This document shows, in pieces, positions 1 through 11,085 of a stretch of DNA of 64,000 nt; position 1 is the first letter of the stretch, and every line of letters begins with the position of its first letter. The position numbers and the translations under genes are program-made. This DNA is from Apostichopus japonicus (lineage: Eukaryota; Echinodermata; Holothuroidea; Aspidochirotida; Stichopodidae): contig NC_092570.1 of NCBI RefSeq assembly GCF_037975245.1, positions 10,827,001-10,891,000 of the forward strand, written 5' to 3'. Under the pieces are notes generated by a model. It was not told where the DNA came from and did no database searches. It worked only from the letters and a program-made list of their open reading frames with translations.

Positions 1-32
1 AGGGCTGATTAAAAACTACAAGGATGGCAACA
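1..32 (+). CDS. Partial exon of the unrecognised gene
   Basis: Open from the window edge to the donor gtaagt at 33. It reads GLIKNYKDGN and contributes the first base of the codon completed at 355-356. The exon start lies outside the window. It is supported mainly by the matching splice phase. Confidence 0.55.
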
Positions 33-2515
33 GTAAGTACAATTATTTTCAGTGTACTTTGATATATTTTAAAAGCTGTATGAAATTCTACTCAGAGAAA
101 TCACTGTTGAAACACTCTCCCAGTAATTCTACTGAGTAGAATAAAATAACAACATAAATAGGTTCACAATACAGCTTTTCTTTGAATATTTGTGGAAACA
201 GAAAATTTTATTACAGCCAGAGTGCACACATCACAGTAGATATAGTATGTGTAGGCTGCAGTAGTCATGCATGCATGTTACTGAAGTATTCCCAACCCTG
301 CATACAAATGTTTCATATCTTTAAACCATATTTATATTATTTGTTTTTACATAGGAGATATTTGTGCTCTGAGTGTACTAACGTACATGCTGCACAGGTC
401 AGTGAACTTGACCAAAGGAAAATCTGGAAAGACGTCATCGTCTAGTCGTGCAGATGCTCTGCAATACCTAATCCAGAATGTGCCTGTAAGTAATGTATAT
501 TAACTAGTGTTTGCACGGGTTATCCGGGTACCCAGGTACCCGCCCGACGTGATACTACCCGGTTCCTAATTTATTACCCGAATCTTAAGCAAAGTATGAT
601 TTAAAAAAAAAAAAAAAAATGGCAAACCGACGGTTAGGCAGATTTCCCATTGACTTAGTGTGGTGTTAGGCTACAATGTAGTCGAAGATAACAGCACTAA
701 CGAAGAGGTCCGCTCGACGCGATACTACCCGGTTCCTAATTTATTATCCGAATCAAAAACAAAGTGTGATTGTTTAAAAAATAAAATTGCAAACCGATGG
801 TTAGGCTGATTTCCCATTTTCGTTATTGCTGTTATCTTCGAACACATGGTAGCCTAACAACACTTAGTGTGTTGTTAGGCTACCGTGTGTTCGAAGATAA
901 CAGCAATAACGAAAGCTTTCCATTCATATCTTATAACTGCGTCACAATTTCAGCTAATAAACAGATGGCTATTGGCTAGCCTAGACTACCCGCATTGACT
1001 TAGTGTGGTGTTAGGCAACCATGTGGTCGAACGTAACAGCAATAACGAAAGTATTCCATGGATGTCTTATAACTGCGTCACAACGCCAGCAAATAAACAG
1101 ATGGTTAGGCTTAGCTAGATTTCTCATTAACTTAGTGTGGTGTTAGGCTACCATGTGGAAGAAATTATTATATATTCATTCGTTTATTTCAAAGAAGGAA
1201 AGGCTGACAAGGAATTTTACGCGATGTTTATGGATTATAGACGGGGATAACTAAAAAATAGTAATCGCAAGTGGCTTTTTACTAATCGTTTATTCCAAAT
1301 GCGATCAAATTGCGCGAATCGCGCAATCTCGCGGCTAATGCGAACCATGGCTGCATAATAGATAGTAGTAGTATTTTAAGAGCTAAATTGGATATTTATA
1401 TGGTTTGATCCAATAGACGTGAACGAGCTAGCATAAGCAGCGGCGGCAGTTCGATGTTAGTAGTAATGCTAATTATAATTAAATAATTAATTTATTAACA
1501 AGTTAATGAAAGAAACAGAAGTAAATAAAAATTATTGAGTGAGGTTTTATACCTTACACCTACGTATTTGAACATGAAAACATTGTCAGTAGAGAATATA
1601 ATGCATTTATTACAGCATCCAATATGAAATTTCTTGAAAATCGTGATACACCAGGGTAAACAATTTTTTTTTCCGGGTACCCGGATATCCGACGGGTAAC
1701 GGCCCTCGGGTACCCGGTTCCAGATTTTTGGACCCGTGTAAACACTAATATTAACCACTAGGAAAATGTTATAATTGTAATATCTCCATTGTTGAGGTAT
1801 TGAGGATGCGGCAGCCATGCAGTGTTTGCTGTAGGCATTCATATCAAATTAATTCTGCTATCTTTGATCCACCAGAAGTTAACAAATATTTTAAGATGAG
1901 AATTTATGTATACCCTTCATTAATGTGACTGGTAATGCAAGTGTGTTATACCTGGAAGTCTTGGATGAGTAACCAATTGGTAGTGTTAACATCTCTTGAA
2001 CAGTTTTAATAATACGACTGATAGAAGGGCAAGTTGTTTTATAGTTCTTCAGAAAAGCAGTTCAACATATTTTTCAAGCTTAAGCGTTAAAGAGTTAGCT
2101 CAACTGCAGAAATCATCCTCATTTCAGAAAATGGATGAAAGGAGAGCATTACCATGTGTTACAGTTATTACTCTTTTCTACTTGTTATCCACAGGAAGGA
2201 ACAGATGTAGAAGAAGCAACCAAGTTGAAAGAAGATCGTTTCAAACAACCATTGTTGCTATCCCTTGGTGCAGAAAAAGATCCCAAACAGTTTTTTGTAA
2301 TATTGGATCGTATTCCAATTTCAGGAGGGCTTCATGTGGTGGATGCTCTAGACAGACTGTTCAAGTGCCATTATGTTTTTAATGTGGAGTACTCTCCAAG
2401 TCTGCAACAATTTTGGGAATTTATTGCTGCAATGATCTACGAAGTTATACCTCCAGCAACAGCAAAGCCACAAGTCCGAGCTCTTGGTGCAGCAATAAGA
2501 GCACCACCCAAGTAA
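1..2515 (+). CDS. 3' end of an unrecognised conserved multi-exon gene (three exons, 5' part outside window)
   Basis: Three exons join in one reading frame: up to position 32 (donor gtaagt at 33), 355-485 (acceptor ...acatag, donor gtaagt at 486) and 2195-2515 (acceptor ...tccacag, stop TAA at 2513). The phases agree: exon 1 ends with one base of a codon, exon 2 supplies the other two and ends on a codon border, and exon 3 starts in phase 0. The visible C-terminal part is about 160 residues, starting GLIKNYKDGN. It is rich in hydrophobic and aromatic residues, including LHVVDALDRLFKCHYVFNVE, and ends ...AAIRAPPK. The pattern of a short aromatic helix near 'FKxHYVFNV' resembles the C-terminal part of uncharacterised proteins common in invertebrate and fish genomes, but I cannot name a family or function. 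The intron between exons 2 and 3 holds a complete hAT element. Confidence 0.72.
355..485 (+). CDS. Internal exon of the unrecognised gene
   Basis: Acceptor ...tttttacatag and donor gtaagt flank 131 bases open in the required frame. It encodes DICALSVLTYMLHRSVNL followed by a Lys/Ser-rich stretch and ADALQYLIQNVP. It ends on a codon border. Confidence 0.72.
505..1747. mobile_element. Non-autonomous hAT element with 8-bp target duplication
   Basis: Terminal inverted repeats tagtgtttgcacgggt (505-520) and acccgtgtaaacacta (1732-1747) match at 15 of 16 positions. They are flanked by identical 8-bp duplications atattaac at 497-504 and 1748-1755, the hallmark of the hAT superfamily. Inside each end are GGGTACCCGG-type palindromic subterminal motifs, which are probable transposase binding sites. 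The body carries about four diverged copies of a unit beginning near 'gcaaaccgatggttaggct' and containing 'gacttagtgtggtgttaggc'. No transposase frame is visible, so it depends on an element elsewhere. It sits in the last intron of the gene at 1-2515. Confidence 0.9.
2195..2515 (+). CDS. Terminal coding exon of the unrecognised gene
   Basis: Acceptor ...cttgttatccacag precedes 106 codons and a TAA stop at 2513-2515. It begins EGTDVEEATKLKEDRF and contains the FKCHYVFNVEYSP segment. A longer overlapping frame starting at 2135 simply reads back through the intron. Confidence 0.78.
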   Translation, partial: EGTDVEEATKLKEDRFKQPLLLSLGAEKDPKQFFVILDRIPISGGLHVVDALDRLFKCHYVFNVEYSPSLQQFWEFIAAMIYEVIPPATAKPQVRALGAAIRAPPK

Positions 2516-3179
2516 TGATATTGACTTAAAATGGTGTTTACTGATGAAATATAAATAATAGACTTAGCATTTAAAACAAGCATGCATAATTTTAGTTCAG
2601 CTCGGTATTCTTACCAGGTTTCTTTGTTATAACAAAAAGGGACATAGCCTCAGTTTTTTAATCCAATTCAGGTTCTTATTTGCCTATTGTATCTATAGGA
2701 AAGGCTAATTATTCAAATTTTCCTTTTACACCTGATAACATCTTCAGTATGTTATTGCAAACTTCATTCTTTAACTTTAGCACATCTTTAGCACATGAAA
2801 ATGATTATACTTATGGAACTCTAGTATTTCCCATGTTTTGTTTATCACTGCATCAGTAAATGCACGCCAGTGTTTTAATTATGTTTTATTTTAGCCTTCA
2901 TCTTTAGCACCTGAAAATGTTAGAATTATGGAACTCCAGTATTTCCCATGTTCTGCATGTTTTGTTCTTCACTGCATCAGTAAATGAATATAATTTGTCT
3001 ACATAGTACATTCTGTGTTTTCTGTTCATTGTGTTTCTGGTGTTTTCCTAAAGCGAAAATAAGTGGACATACTCTTATGTTTATAGCTTCTGTTTGAGAA
3101 TAATTTAATTGGGTGACAAAACCAATTGTTTTCAATATATCTTTACAAAATTAACGTTGAAAGCTTAAACAGACAAACT
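2516..3179. other. 3' flank of the first gene with a ~117-bp tandem duplication
   Basis: No coding exon seen. Two diverged copies of a segment starting 'catctttagcac' lie at about 2782 and 2899, each running through 'ttcactgcatcagtaaatg' or a close variant. The 3' UTR of the upstream gene should lie at its left end. No clear AATAAA was found. Confidence 0.5.
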
Positions 3180-3640
3180 GCAAAACGAGTGAAAATCATG
3201 ATCATATTGATTGACAGTCCCAATCATATAAATAAAAAACATTTTTAGACTAATAGTCATTCTAAATTAGATTCTAAAGTCAATCTATTAGATTTCTACC
3301 TTTTCAATCTATAACAGATTGAAAGTCAGTTTTTATGATCAAAGAGTCAATCATATGGAATGACTTTTATCAGTCTAATTGACTGATAGTTACAATCGTT
3401 TTAGATTGAAATTGTCGTTGGCTTTAAAAGTCAATCCAATTCAGATTAAGAAAATCAATCCATTAGATTGATATATTAATCTTAAAAAACACTGACTTTC
3501 AATCTTTTAAGACTAATTTTTTTTCAATCTTAAGACAGACTGAAAGTCAGTCTAAGCCGATTGGTCCCTAATATCAATCTGCCAAAGATTTAAAATTCAA
3601 TCTTAAAGAGTGAAAAGTCAATCTTACGAATTAAGAGAGT
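3180..3640. repeat. Field of degenerate palindromic 'agattgaaagtcaatct' motifs
   Basis: About 460 bp is built of imperfect copies of AGATTGA and TCAATCT half-sites in both orientations, often as a palindrome around AAAGTC. Examples are 'agattgaaagtcag' near 3317 and 'agactgaaagtcagtct' near 3536. It looks like the subterminal repeat field of a DNA transposon whose ends I could not define. No coding capacity. Confidence 0.5.
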
Positions 3641-4188
3641 ACTCTTTACAAACTTCATTTAATACAGTCAAGGAATTCTGTAAAGAACAAGTAACTTGAC
3701 ATTTGAATACAATTCTTCCGGTGACAGGCAGTGTAATGCTTATTTTAAAGAGCAAAAATATTTCAAACTTAGTGGAACGCTCCATCTCATGAATTTGTTG
3801 CTAGCTCGAGATGTGGTTGATTGAATGTAACCTATTTTGATTAGCTGAACCCTCGATTTTCTAGGTAGAATGTCACAGTTTGTGGCCTTTGGTGTCACCA
3901 CAGATTGTCTTCTAAGCTTTTCTTTCCGATTATAATTCTCTTGTTAATTTACCTCTCAAGTAAACATGGTACATTTGCAATGTTTTCTTACATGTCAATG
4001 TTCTCAGTATTCAAAATAACACCAATTTTAAATTTTTAACATCAATAATTAGATTTTTCTGTCGAAAAGTTCATATCATTGCCATACAAACTTCTATGAG
4101 GATGAAACATTCCAACAAGTTTATTTGTAATCAACTGTAGCCAAGGCAATATCGCTTTATTATACCGAGTTGGTGAACACCGTACCGT

Positions 4189-4272
<84 letters not shown>
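4189..4272. repeat. (AT)n microsatellite
   Basis: Uninterrupted AT dinucleotides, preceded by short catac repeats. Together with 4874-4968 it is one tract split by an hAT insertion. Confidence 0.95.
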
Positions 4273-4971
<699 letters not shown>

Positions 4972-5083
4972 TAGAGCGGATATGTCACCAAAACAGAACT
5001 AGTATTGTTCGATACAGGTGACGGACATCTACAGTGGAATTACGGCCTTCCTTGCCGGTTTCGAGCCTCTCGACATACAATCG

Positions 5084-5154
5084 GCGTTCATGGCCTGGTG
5101 GGAAGGGTGTCCGCATATAAAGCGGGAGGCCCGGGTTCGAATCCCGGTGGAGGC
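5084..5154 (+). tRNA. tRNA-like cloverleaf (pseudogene or tRNA-derived SINE head), anticodon ATA
   Basis: A 71-nt stretch folds as a full cloverleaf. The acceptor stem gcgttca/tggaggc pairs at 6 of 7 positions, one of them a G-T. The D stem is gcct/gggt with an 8-nt loop. The anticodon stem tccgc/gcggg has a 7-nt loop atataaa giving anticodon ATA with T33. There is a 4-nt variable loop, and the T arm ccggg-ttcgaat-cccgg pairs perfectly. A and B boxes (tggcctggtggg, gggttcgaatccc) are present, and a T6 run at 5161-5166 could end Pol III transcription. An A-starting anticodon for Tyr is abnormal, so a decayed tRNA or a SINE head is likelier than a working gene. Confidence 0.55.
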
Positions 5155-5166
5155 TAGAAGTTTTTT

Positions 5167-6879
5167 CACTGTTCTGAATTTCTCGCTACAATTTCAAGTA
5201 CTTACATAAAGTACTTAAGGAATAGGAATCCCATCTTTTTCATGTCATGCTTACCATTTGAAAATTACAGGCAAGCCTGCTTCAGTTGGTATAATATATT
5301 GCTCACTACATCTAAGGGTTCATTCGTTACTATCTATTATGAAGCCTTTACCTATCAATGTCGAACCCATACGTTAAGATGTAGGCATACACATGAAGCT
5401 GCGTGCTGTTTTCTTATTAATACGACCCGTAAATATATCAATAGCCAACATTTTTTCTTCAGATATTGTACGTCAACGACACTTATGTTACTCTTAAAAA
5501 CCCGGATCCTCTGTGTAGTTTTCTTTGTGTTCTTGTTGTCCAACTACATTTAAAATTAAATATTATTCATTGCCACATAGAACTGCACATGAATAATGAC
5601 TCGAATTGTTTTCTCTACTTCAAATGAGTTAATTGACAGGTAATAAAACTGTTCCAGGTCTAATAAAGCTACGGACACCTTCGTTACTACACACTCATAA
5701 TATAGACTACATAGAATAATTGATCAAATCCACTACAGTGGCCAGTGGCTTCGAATCAGTTTGCTGAGTAAACAGTCAATATTCCTATTAACCGGACTAA
5801 TTTAAGTTAAAAAAAAAACGTTTCCAGTAGTGACGTAGTATTCCCACGTTACTTCTTAAACTGATAGCTTTCCCTCGGAAAGGGCACGTTTCTGTTACGG
5901 CAACCATGTCAACTGGATGTATGGAGCTACACAATGAGCCTGCGCAGTGGCTTACACAACGCCGAATGAGTAGGCTATATATAATGCGTTGTAGCTGCTA
6001 TTCCAGATTATTAGTTCAATAGCTGTTGAGGTAGTGATACACACTGGGTGGAGAGAGTAGACGTAAATTGCTTGTAAGTATATTATCGTGAATGGATAAC
6101 ATATTTACCAGACAGTTAGCACTTGGACGAGTCTTTGCTAGCTGTTCAAGAAGAGAGTTCTACTTTCAGATTAAAGATATACATCAGGAGAGGAAATGTT
6201 AACTCAGTAATCTTTGTTTATCTTCTTTATATTTAACTGAAAGATGTGTGAGGTTTCCTACGGAATATCTGCGAATAGTCTCACGTTCCCAAGGAAAAAT
6301 CAATTGCTCTTTTAATTTTTACAATATAGACGTATAAGAACTTTTTTCGGACAAGTCATCAGCTTTATTTTACAGCAAAATGTCTTTGCTTTCTCTGACC
6401 AGCTGTCTACACATGCTTTTTGCTTTTGGAGATCACATCGATAGAAGCAACATGCTTAAATTTACGTTATTCCATTCCAACTATTGAATTGCTCGATAGC
6501 CTTACGTAATTAATGGAGTTTGTGGCAGCATCCATATTTAAACTCTTTCACGTAACACTATTATTCGAGATGTTTCTGCGGATACCTAACCAGACTAAAA
6601 AACTTTTCATACGAAAATTGCTTTCTGTTTAAAACTAGCGACGTAGTTTTTTATGTGGATTATGCTTAGTATTTTATATACTGAAATCTAGTGCTTAAAA
6701 ATACCACTCGTCATTACTATATAGCACTGTGAGAAAGACGTTAAGGCAGCAGCATCGCTTCATAATATATTTCATATATATAATACAAAATATCGTATAA
6801 ACACAAAGTCAAATACGGTATTGCTAAGACGAAACGGACGTAACTATCATTAATATACTGATTATATCAACTGAACTAG
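5167..6879. other. Upstream region of the PTB/PID gene; no other gene seen
   Basis: About 1.7 kb without recognisable coding exons or repeats. The right part probably holds the promoter and 5' UTR of the gene starting at 6880. Confidence 0.4.
5976..5984 (+). promoter_or_regulatory. Possible TATA box of the PTB/PID gene
   Basis: TATATATAA lies about 900 bp before the start codon. A gtaagt at 6074-6079 could be the donor of an untranslated first exon spliced to the AG at 6878-6879, directly before the ATG. The acceptor has a poor pyrimidine tract, so this is tentative. Confidence 0.25.
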
Positions 6880-7626
6880 ATGGCAAAAAGTTCAACATTA
6901 GTCGAACAAGAAAATAAAGCCATAGGCATAAAAATGACTGGAAATGACAGAAAGAAGAGTGGTCGCAGGGATAGTTCATTTTCGGGACATGCACAAAGGA
7001 TTCTGGCTACTATCAAAAACTCTCCATACTTTCTAAGAAAGAGAATGCAAGAAGAGGTGATCGTAGAGACTGATGCTGTTCCAACGTCAAAGGAAAAAAT
7101 CTTCCACATCTTGTACAAAGGTAAAATCCAGGTGCGGGGTGCTAGGATTCATGACGCAATCAATGGCATATCCCAGCTGGTGACAGATCCGACCCTTTAT
7201 GCCCCAACTTGCAGGACTCAGAAAGGTGAAAATATTCATGATAACTACGCAGCAGAGTTGAGCACTGTGAAGGTTTGTAAGACAGATATCTTAGTGGATG
7301 GTAATGGAGAGATTGTATGTCTGCCATTGATGGACTTAGCCTTTTGTGCTACAGATCTGCGAGTACCGCAAGTAGTTTCTATAGTAACAAATACAGGAAA
7401 TGACTTCTTCTGCTATGCGCTGGTGTGTGCCAATCGAGTAAACTCGAATGAATTGGTTAATTATATTAATCAGACTTTCGAAACGGTTTGGAAGGAATGG
7501 AAGAGAAGAGAGCGGCAAGAAACTCAAAAGGAGGATGAGAAAAAAGTTGATGCAGAGCTGGAGTTCTTAGAACGACAAAGAAGAACAACTATGAAGCGTG
7601 CGGGAGAGAAAAGTAAAAAGAAATAA
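6880..7626 (+). CDS. PTB/PID-domain protein, FAM43-like, single exon
   Basis: An intact 248-codon frame with no introns. Residues 1-60 are basic and polar. Residues about 72-203 have the pattern of a phosphotyrosine-interaction (PTB/PID) domain: FHILYKGKIQVRGARIHDAI (75-94) as the first strand and helix, KVCKTDILVDGNGEIVC (131-147) as central strands, FCATDLRVPQVVSIVT (155-170), FFCYALVCAN (176-185) and the C-terminal helix ELVNYINQTFETVWKEWKRR (191-210). A charged coiled-coil-like tail follows to KSKKK. A single-exon PID protein whose last helix runs into a Lys/Arg/Glu-rich tail is the FAM43 architecture. PTB adaptors bind NPxY-type peptides, but the ligand here is unknown. ATTAAA near 7652 could serve as poly(A) signal. 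It could also be another PID adaptor family; the PTB fold is the firmer part of the call. Confidence 0.72.
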   Translation: MAKSSTLVEQENKAIGIKMTGNDRKKSGRRDSSFSGHAQRILATIKNSPYFLRKRMQEEVIVETDAVPTSKEKIFHILYKGKIQVRGARIHDAINGISQLVTDPTLYAPTCRTQKGENIHDNYAAELSTVKVCKTDILVDGNGEIVCLPLMDLAFCATDLRVPQVVSIVTNTGNDFFCYALVCANRVNSNELVNYINQTFETVWKEWKRRERQETQKEDEKKVDAELEFLERQRRTTMKRAGEKSKKK

Positions 7627-7987
7627 TCCAATTATAAGTTTAATATCGATCATTAAAATATGTTTTAAATCGTTATTAACAATAGTCATTTAATCAGATT
7701 CGTGAAGCATATTCCTTCAACTCTTTTCTCAAGAATTTTCAAATATTTCGAATACGTGAAAAAAAAGCAACGAATTATTGCATAGAAATATCGCACCCTC
7801 TGATATAGCACTAAATGACTATGAACAATCTACTCGTTAGTCGACCTATTATACTTATTCGTGTAACATAATCGAAGAAAAATATATAATATATATGCAA
7901 ATACCCATGTATAACCAGACAAACACTTACCTTCAAATTACTTTCGGTATATAAGAAGAGAATATTACAAGGCGTCAAAGAGCCAGC
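7627..7987. other. 3' flank of the PTB/PID gene
   Basis: AT-rich sequence with no coding signal. It ends where the first of two ~400-bp direct repeats begins. Confidence 0.4.
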
Positions 7988-8388
7988 TTTTACTTAAGCC
8001 TATACATTTTACTGATTCAATTCTCAAATTTACATGCATATCTACTATTACTTCATATAACTTCATATTTATATATTTTTTTTTAATTGTTTGTGGTTAT
8101 TTGAGTCATTATTAATATAATTGTTAAATTATCAAATATGACAAGCTACTGTCGTCTGGTGCTGGAAAAACCGGAAAAGGAACACTTTTGTCACACATGC
8201 AGCAGTATTCTAGGAGCATTCTCGCTAATTTGTGTTCGTAAAGTATGACATTACATTGTGCTGAGTTACTGTACGAAATCGTAACCTAATGGCCTATATA
8301 GAAAGTATATGAAAGCAATCAGATTAGCAATAAAATTATATTTAAAAGAAAAGTTTATTTAACGCACATGTTATTAACCTTTTTTTTC
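7988..8388. repeat. Direct repeat, left copy (~400 bp)
   Basis: From 'ttttacttaagcctata' to 'ttattaacctttttttt' this is nearly identical to 9068-9478, with a few substitutions and small indels. No coding frame. The two copies bracket a LINE fragment. Confidence 0.9.
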
Positions 8389-9067
8389 CCCCCTTTTTTT
8401 TGGCAACTATAACTTCACATAATATAGCACTCTAGTGGTGACTTAGGGAAAATTCCTAGATGAAACCAAATGTATTTATTTTAATACATTCTGAAGTTAA
8501 AAAAAAAATATATACCAAGGATACCAACATTTCCTCCAAACACTGCTTTTCATATTACGCAACAAAATGTTGTTTTTTTTTTGGTAATAGAAAATAGTCC
8601 CTCAGAAACAATAGTAACTTATTCTGCAGTGGAATTTCTTTCCGTACTTTGCAGTTGAAAATGAATTTCTTAACTAAAATTATAATCAAATTCAGCTCTC
8701 TGGCAATGTCCGCACCAAACAAAACTGTCTTAATGTCTAGTACTATACCAATATCTATATTATTTAACATAGTTTGGAGATGATTCCAAAGCCTAACTGA
8801 GAGTGGGCAATAATAGAACAAATGTTCAATTGTCTCAACATACCTATGACAAAAAGTATCATGAGTAATTGCTTTTATTAAATGCAAGTACTTATTGGAC
8901 GGGATAATCCTCTGAAGCAGCCTATACTGAAACCACCTCAAATTAACATCACTAGAACACTAGAACACTTGAATGGCACTGAACAATGAAAAGACCAATC
9001 TTCCTCAGTAATATCGAGGGTACCACACCATTTCGTATAGGATTTCTGAATCAACTTCGATTCCTGT
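8389..9067 (-). mobile_element. LINE (L1/Tx1-like) ORF2 C-terminal fragment
   Basis: On the minus strand an open frame at 8941-8555 reads MRWFQYRLLQRIIPSNKYLH, then FCHRYVETIEHLFYYCPLSV and LWNHL. This is the zinc-knuckle (zf-RVT) tail found after the reverse transcriptase of L1/Tx1-like LINEs. The upstream part (9067-8942) still reads as KWCGTLDITEEDWSFHCSVP-like sequence but has an in-frame stop. The fragment starts abruptly at the border of the right-hand direct repeat. 8389-8554 may be its 3' UTR. Dead copy. Confidence 0.8.
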
Positions 9068-9478
9068 TTTTACTTAAGCCTATAAATTTTACTGATTCAA
9101 TTCTCAAATTTACGTGCATATCTACTATTACTTCATATAACTTCTTATTTATATTATTTTTTTAATTGTTTGTGGTTAGGCCATTTGAGTCATTATTAAT
9201 ATAATTGTTAAATTATCAATTATGACAAGCTACTGTCGTCTGGTGCTGGAGAAACCGGAAAAGGAACACTTTTGTCACACAAGCAGCAATATTGTCTATT
9301 TAGGAGCATTCTCGCTAATTTGTGTTCGTAAAGTATGACATTACATTGTGCTGAGTTACTGTACGAAATCGTAACCTAATGGCCTATATAGAAAGTATAT
9401 GAAAGCAATCAGATTAGCAATAAAATTATATTTAAAAGAAAAGTTTATCTAACGCACATGTTATTAACCTTTTTTTTC
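9068..9478. repeat. Direct repeat, right copy (~410 bp)
   Basis: Second copy of 7988-8388 in the same orientation. It includes small insertions such as 'gtctatttag' near 9294. Confidence 0.9.
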
Positions 9479-9925
9479 TATCAGTACCGACATAAGGATT
9501 CAAAGTTGTCTTCATAGTAATTATATCACAAATGCTTAATCCATTTGCTGTGCTTTAATAAAAAGTATGAAATATAAATATTACACAAGACGTTACCGGA
9601 CACTTCAAAGGGCACTCAAGGACAACGTTGCTCTGAAATTGTAATTCCTCATACATCTGAGCCTTATAAGAGAAATAACATCAGGTTTTGGGGGTTTACA
9701 GCAACTTACAACTTTAAAATTGCTTCCAAATCATGTTCTAGTAATAAAGTAGTCACTAATTTCGCGAATGTTCCGTATCCGTATATATAGTTTAAAGGTT
9801 GTAACATGGAATCAATTTAATTACAAATGCATACTTTACATGATTTTAATACTATACCAATTACAATTTTCATCCAAATAGTCGGAAGGGCATGTTCGAT
9901 CAATGACATTGTTATCACGCATATA
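9479..9925. other. No gene seen
   Basis: Unremarkable sequence between the direct repeat and the 51-bp minisatellite. Confidence 0.4.
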
Positions 9926-11085
9926 GGCTATATGACCATCACGACATATTCCAATATAAGATTTAACATAGGCTATGACCATTAAGTATCCACGACATAT
10001 ACCAATATAAGACTTAATATAGGCTATGAACATTATGTATCCACGACATATACCAATATAAGACTTACTATAGGCTATGAACATTATGTATCCACGACAT
10101 ATATCAATATAAGACTTAATATAGGCTATGACCATTAAGTATCCACGACATATACCAATATAAGACTTAATATAGGCTATGAACATTATGTATCCACGAC
10201 ATATACCAATATAAGACTTGATATAGGCTATGAACATTATGTATCCACGACATATACCAATATAAGACTTAATATAGGCTATGACCATTTAGTATCCACG
10301 ACATATACCAATATAAGACTTAATATAGGCTATTAACATTATGTATCCACGACATATACCAATATAAGACTTAATATAGGCTATGAACATTATGTATCCA
10401 CGACATATACCAATATAAGACTTAACATAGGCTATGACCATTAAGTATCCACGACATATACCAATATAAGACAATATAGGCTATGAACATTATGTATCCA
10501 CGACATATACCAATATAAGACTTAACATAGGCTATGACCATTAAGTATCCACGACATATACCAATATAAGACTTAACATAGGCTATGACCATTAAGTATC
10601 CACGACATATACCAATATAAGACTTAACATAGGCTATGACCATTAAGTATCCACGACATATACCAATATAAGACTTAATATAGGCTATGAACATTATGTA
10701 TCCACGACATATACCAATATAAGACTTAACATAGGCTATGACCATTATGTATCCACGACATATACCAATATAAGACTTAATATAGGCAATGAACATTATG
10801 TATCCACGACATATACCAATATAAGACTTAACATAGGCTATGACCATAATGTATCCACGACATATACCAATATAAGTCTTATCATAGGCTATGAACATTA
10901 AGTATCCACGACATATACCAATATAAGACTTAACATAGGCTATGAACATTATGTATCCACGACATATACCAATATAAGACTTAATATAGGCTATGAACAT
11001 TATGTATCCACGACATATACCAATATAAGACTTATTATAGGCTATGACCATTATGTATCCACGACATCTACCAATATAAGACTGT
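9926..11085. repeat. 51-bp minisatellite, ~22 copies
   Basis: Tandem copies of a 51-bp unit containing 'aggctatgaacattatgta' and 'ccacgacatataccaatata', with few substitutions. Because 51 is a multiple of 3, long stop-free frames appear on the minus strand as a 17-residue repeat. No gene context supports translation. One copy (near 10473) is shortened. Confidence 0.95.

Noticed and set aside
1495-1842. 115-codon minus-strand frame
   Set aside because: Spans the right end of the hAT element and its flank; no homology.
1996-2382. 128-codon plus-strand frame overlapping the terminal exon of the first gene
   Set aside because: Different frame from the phase-consistent exon 2195-2515 and runs into the intron.
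9836-11051. Minus-strand frames of 150, 61 and 209 codons
   Set aside because: Translation of the 51-bp minisatellite; no start context, splice signals or homology.
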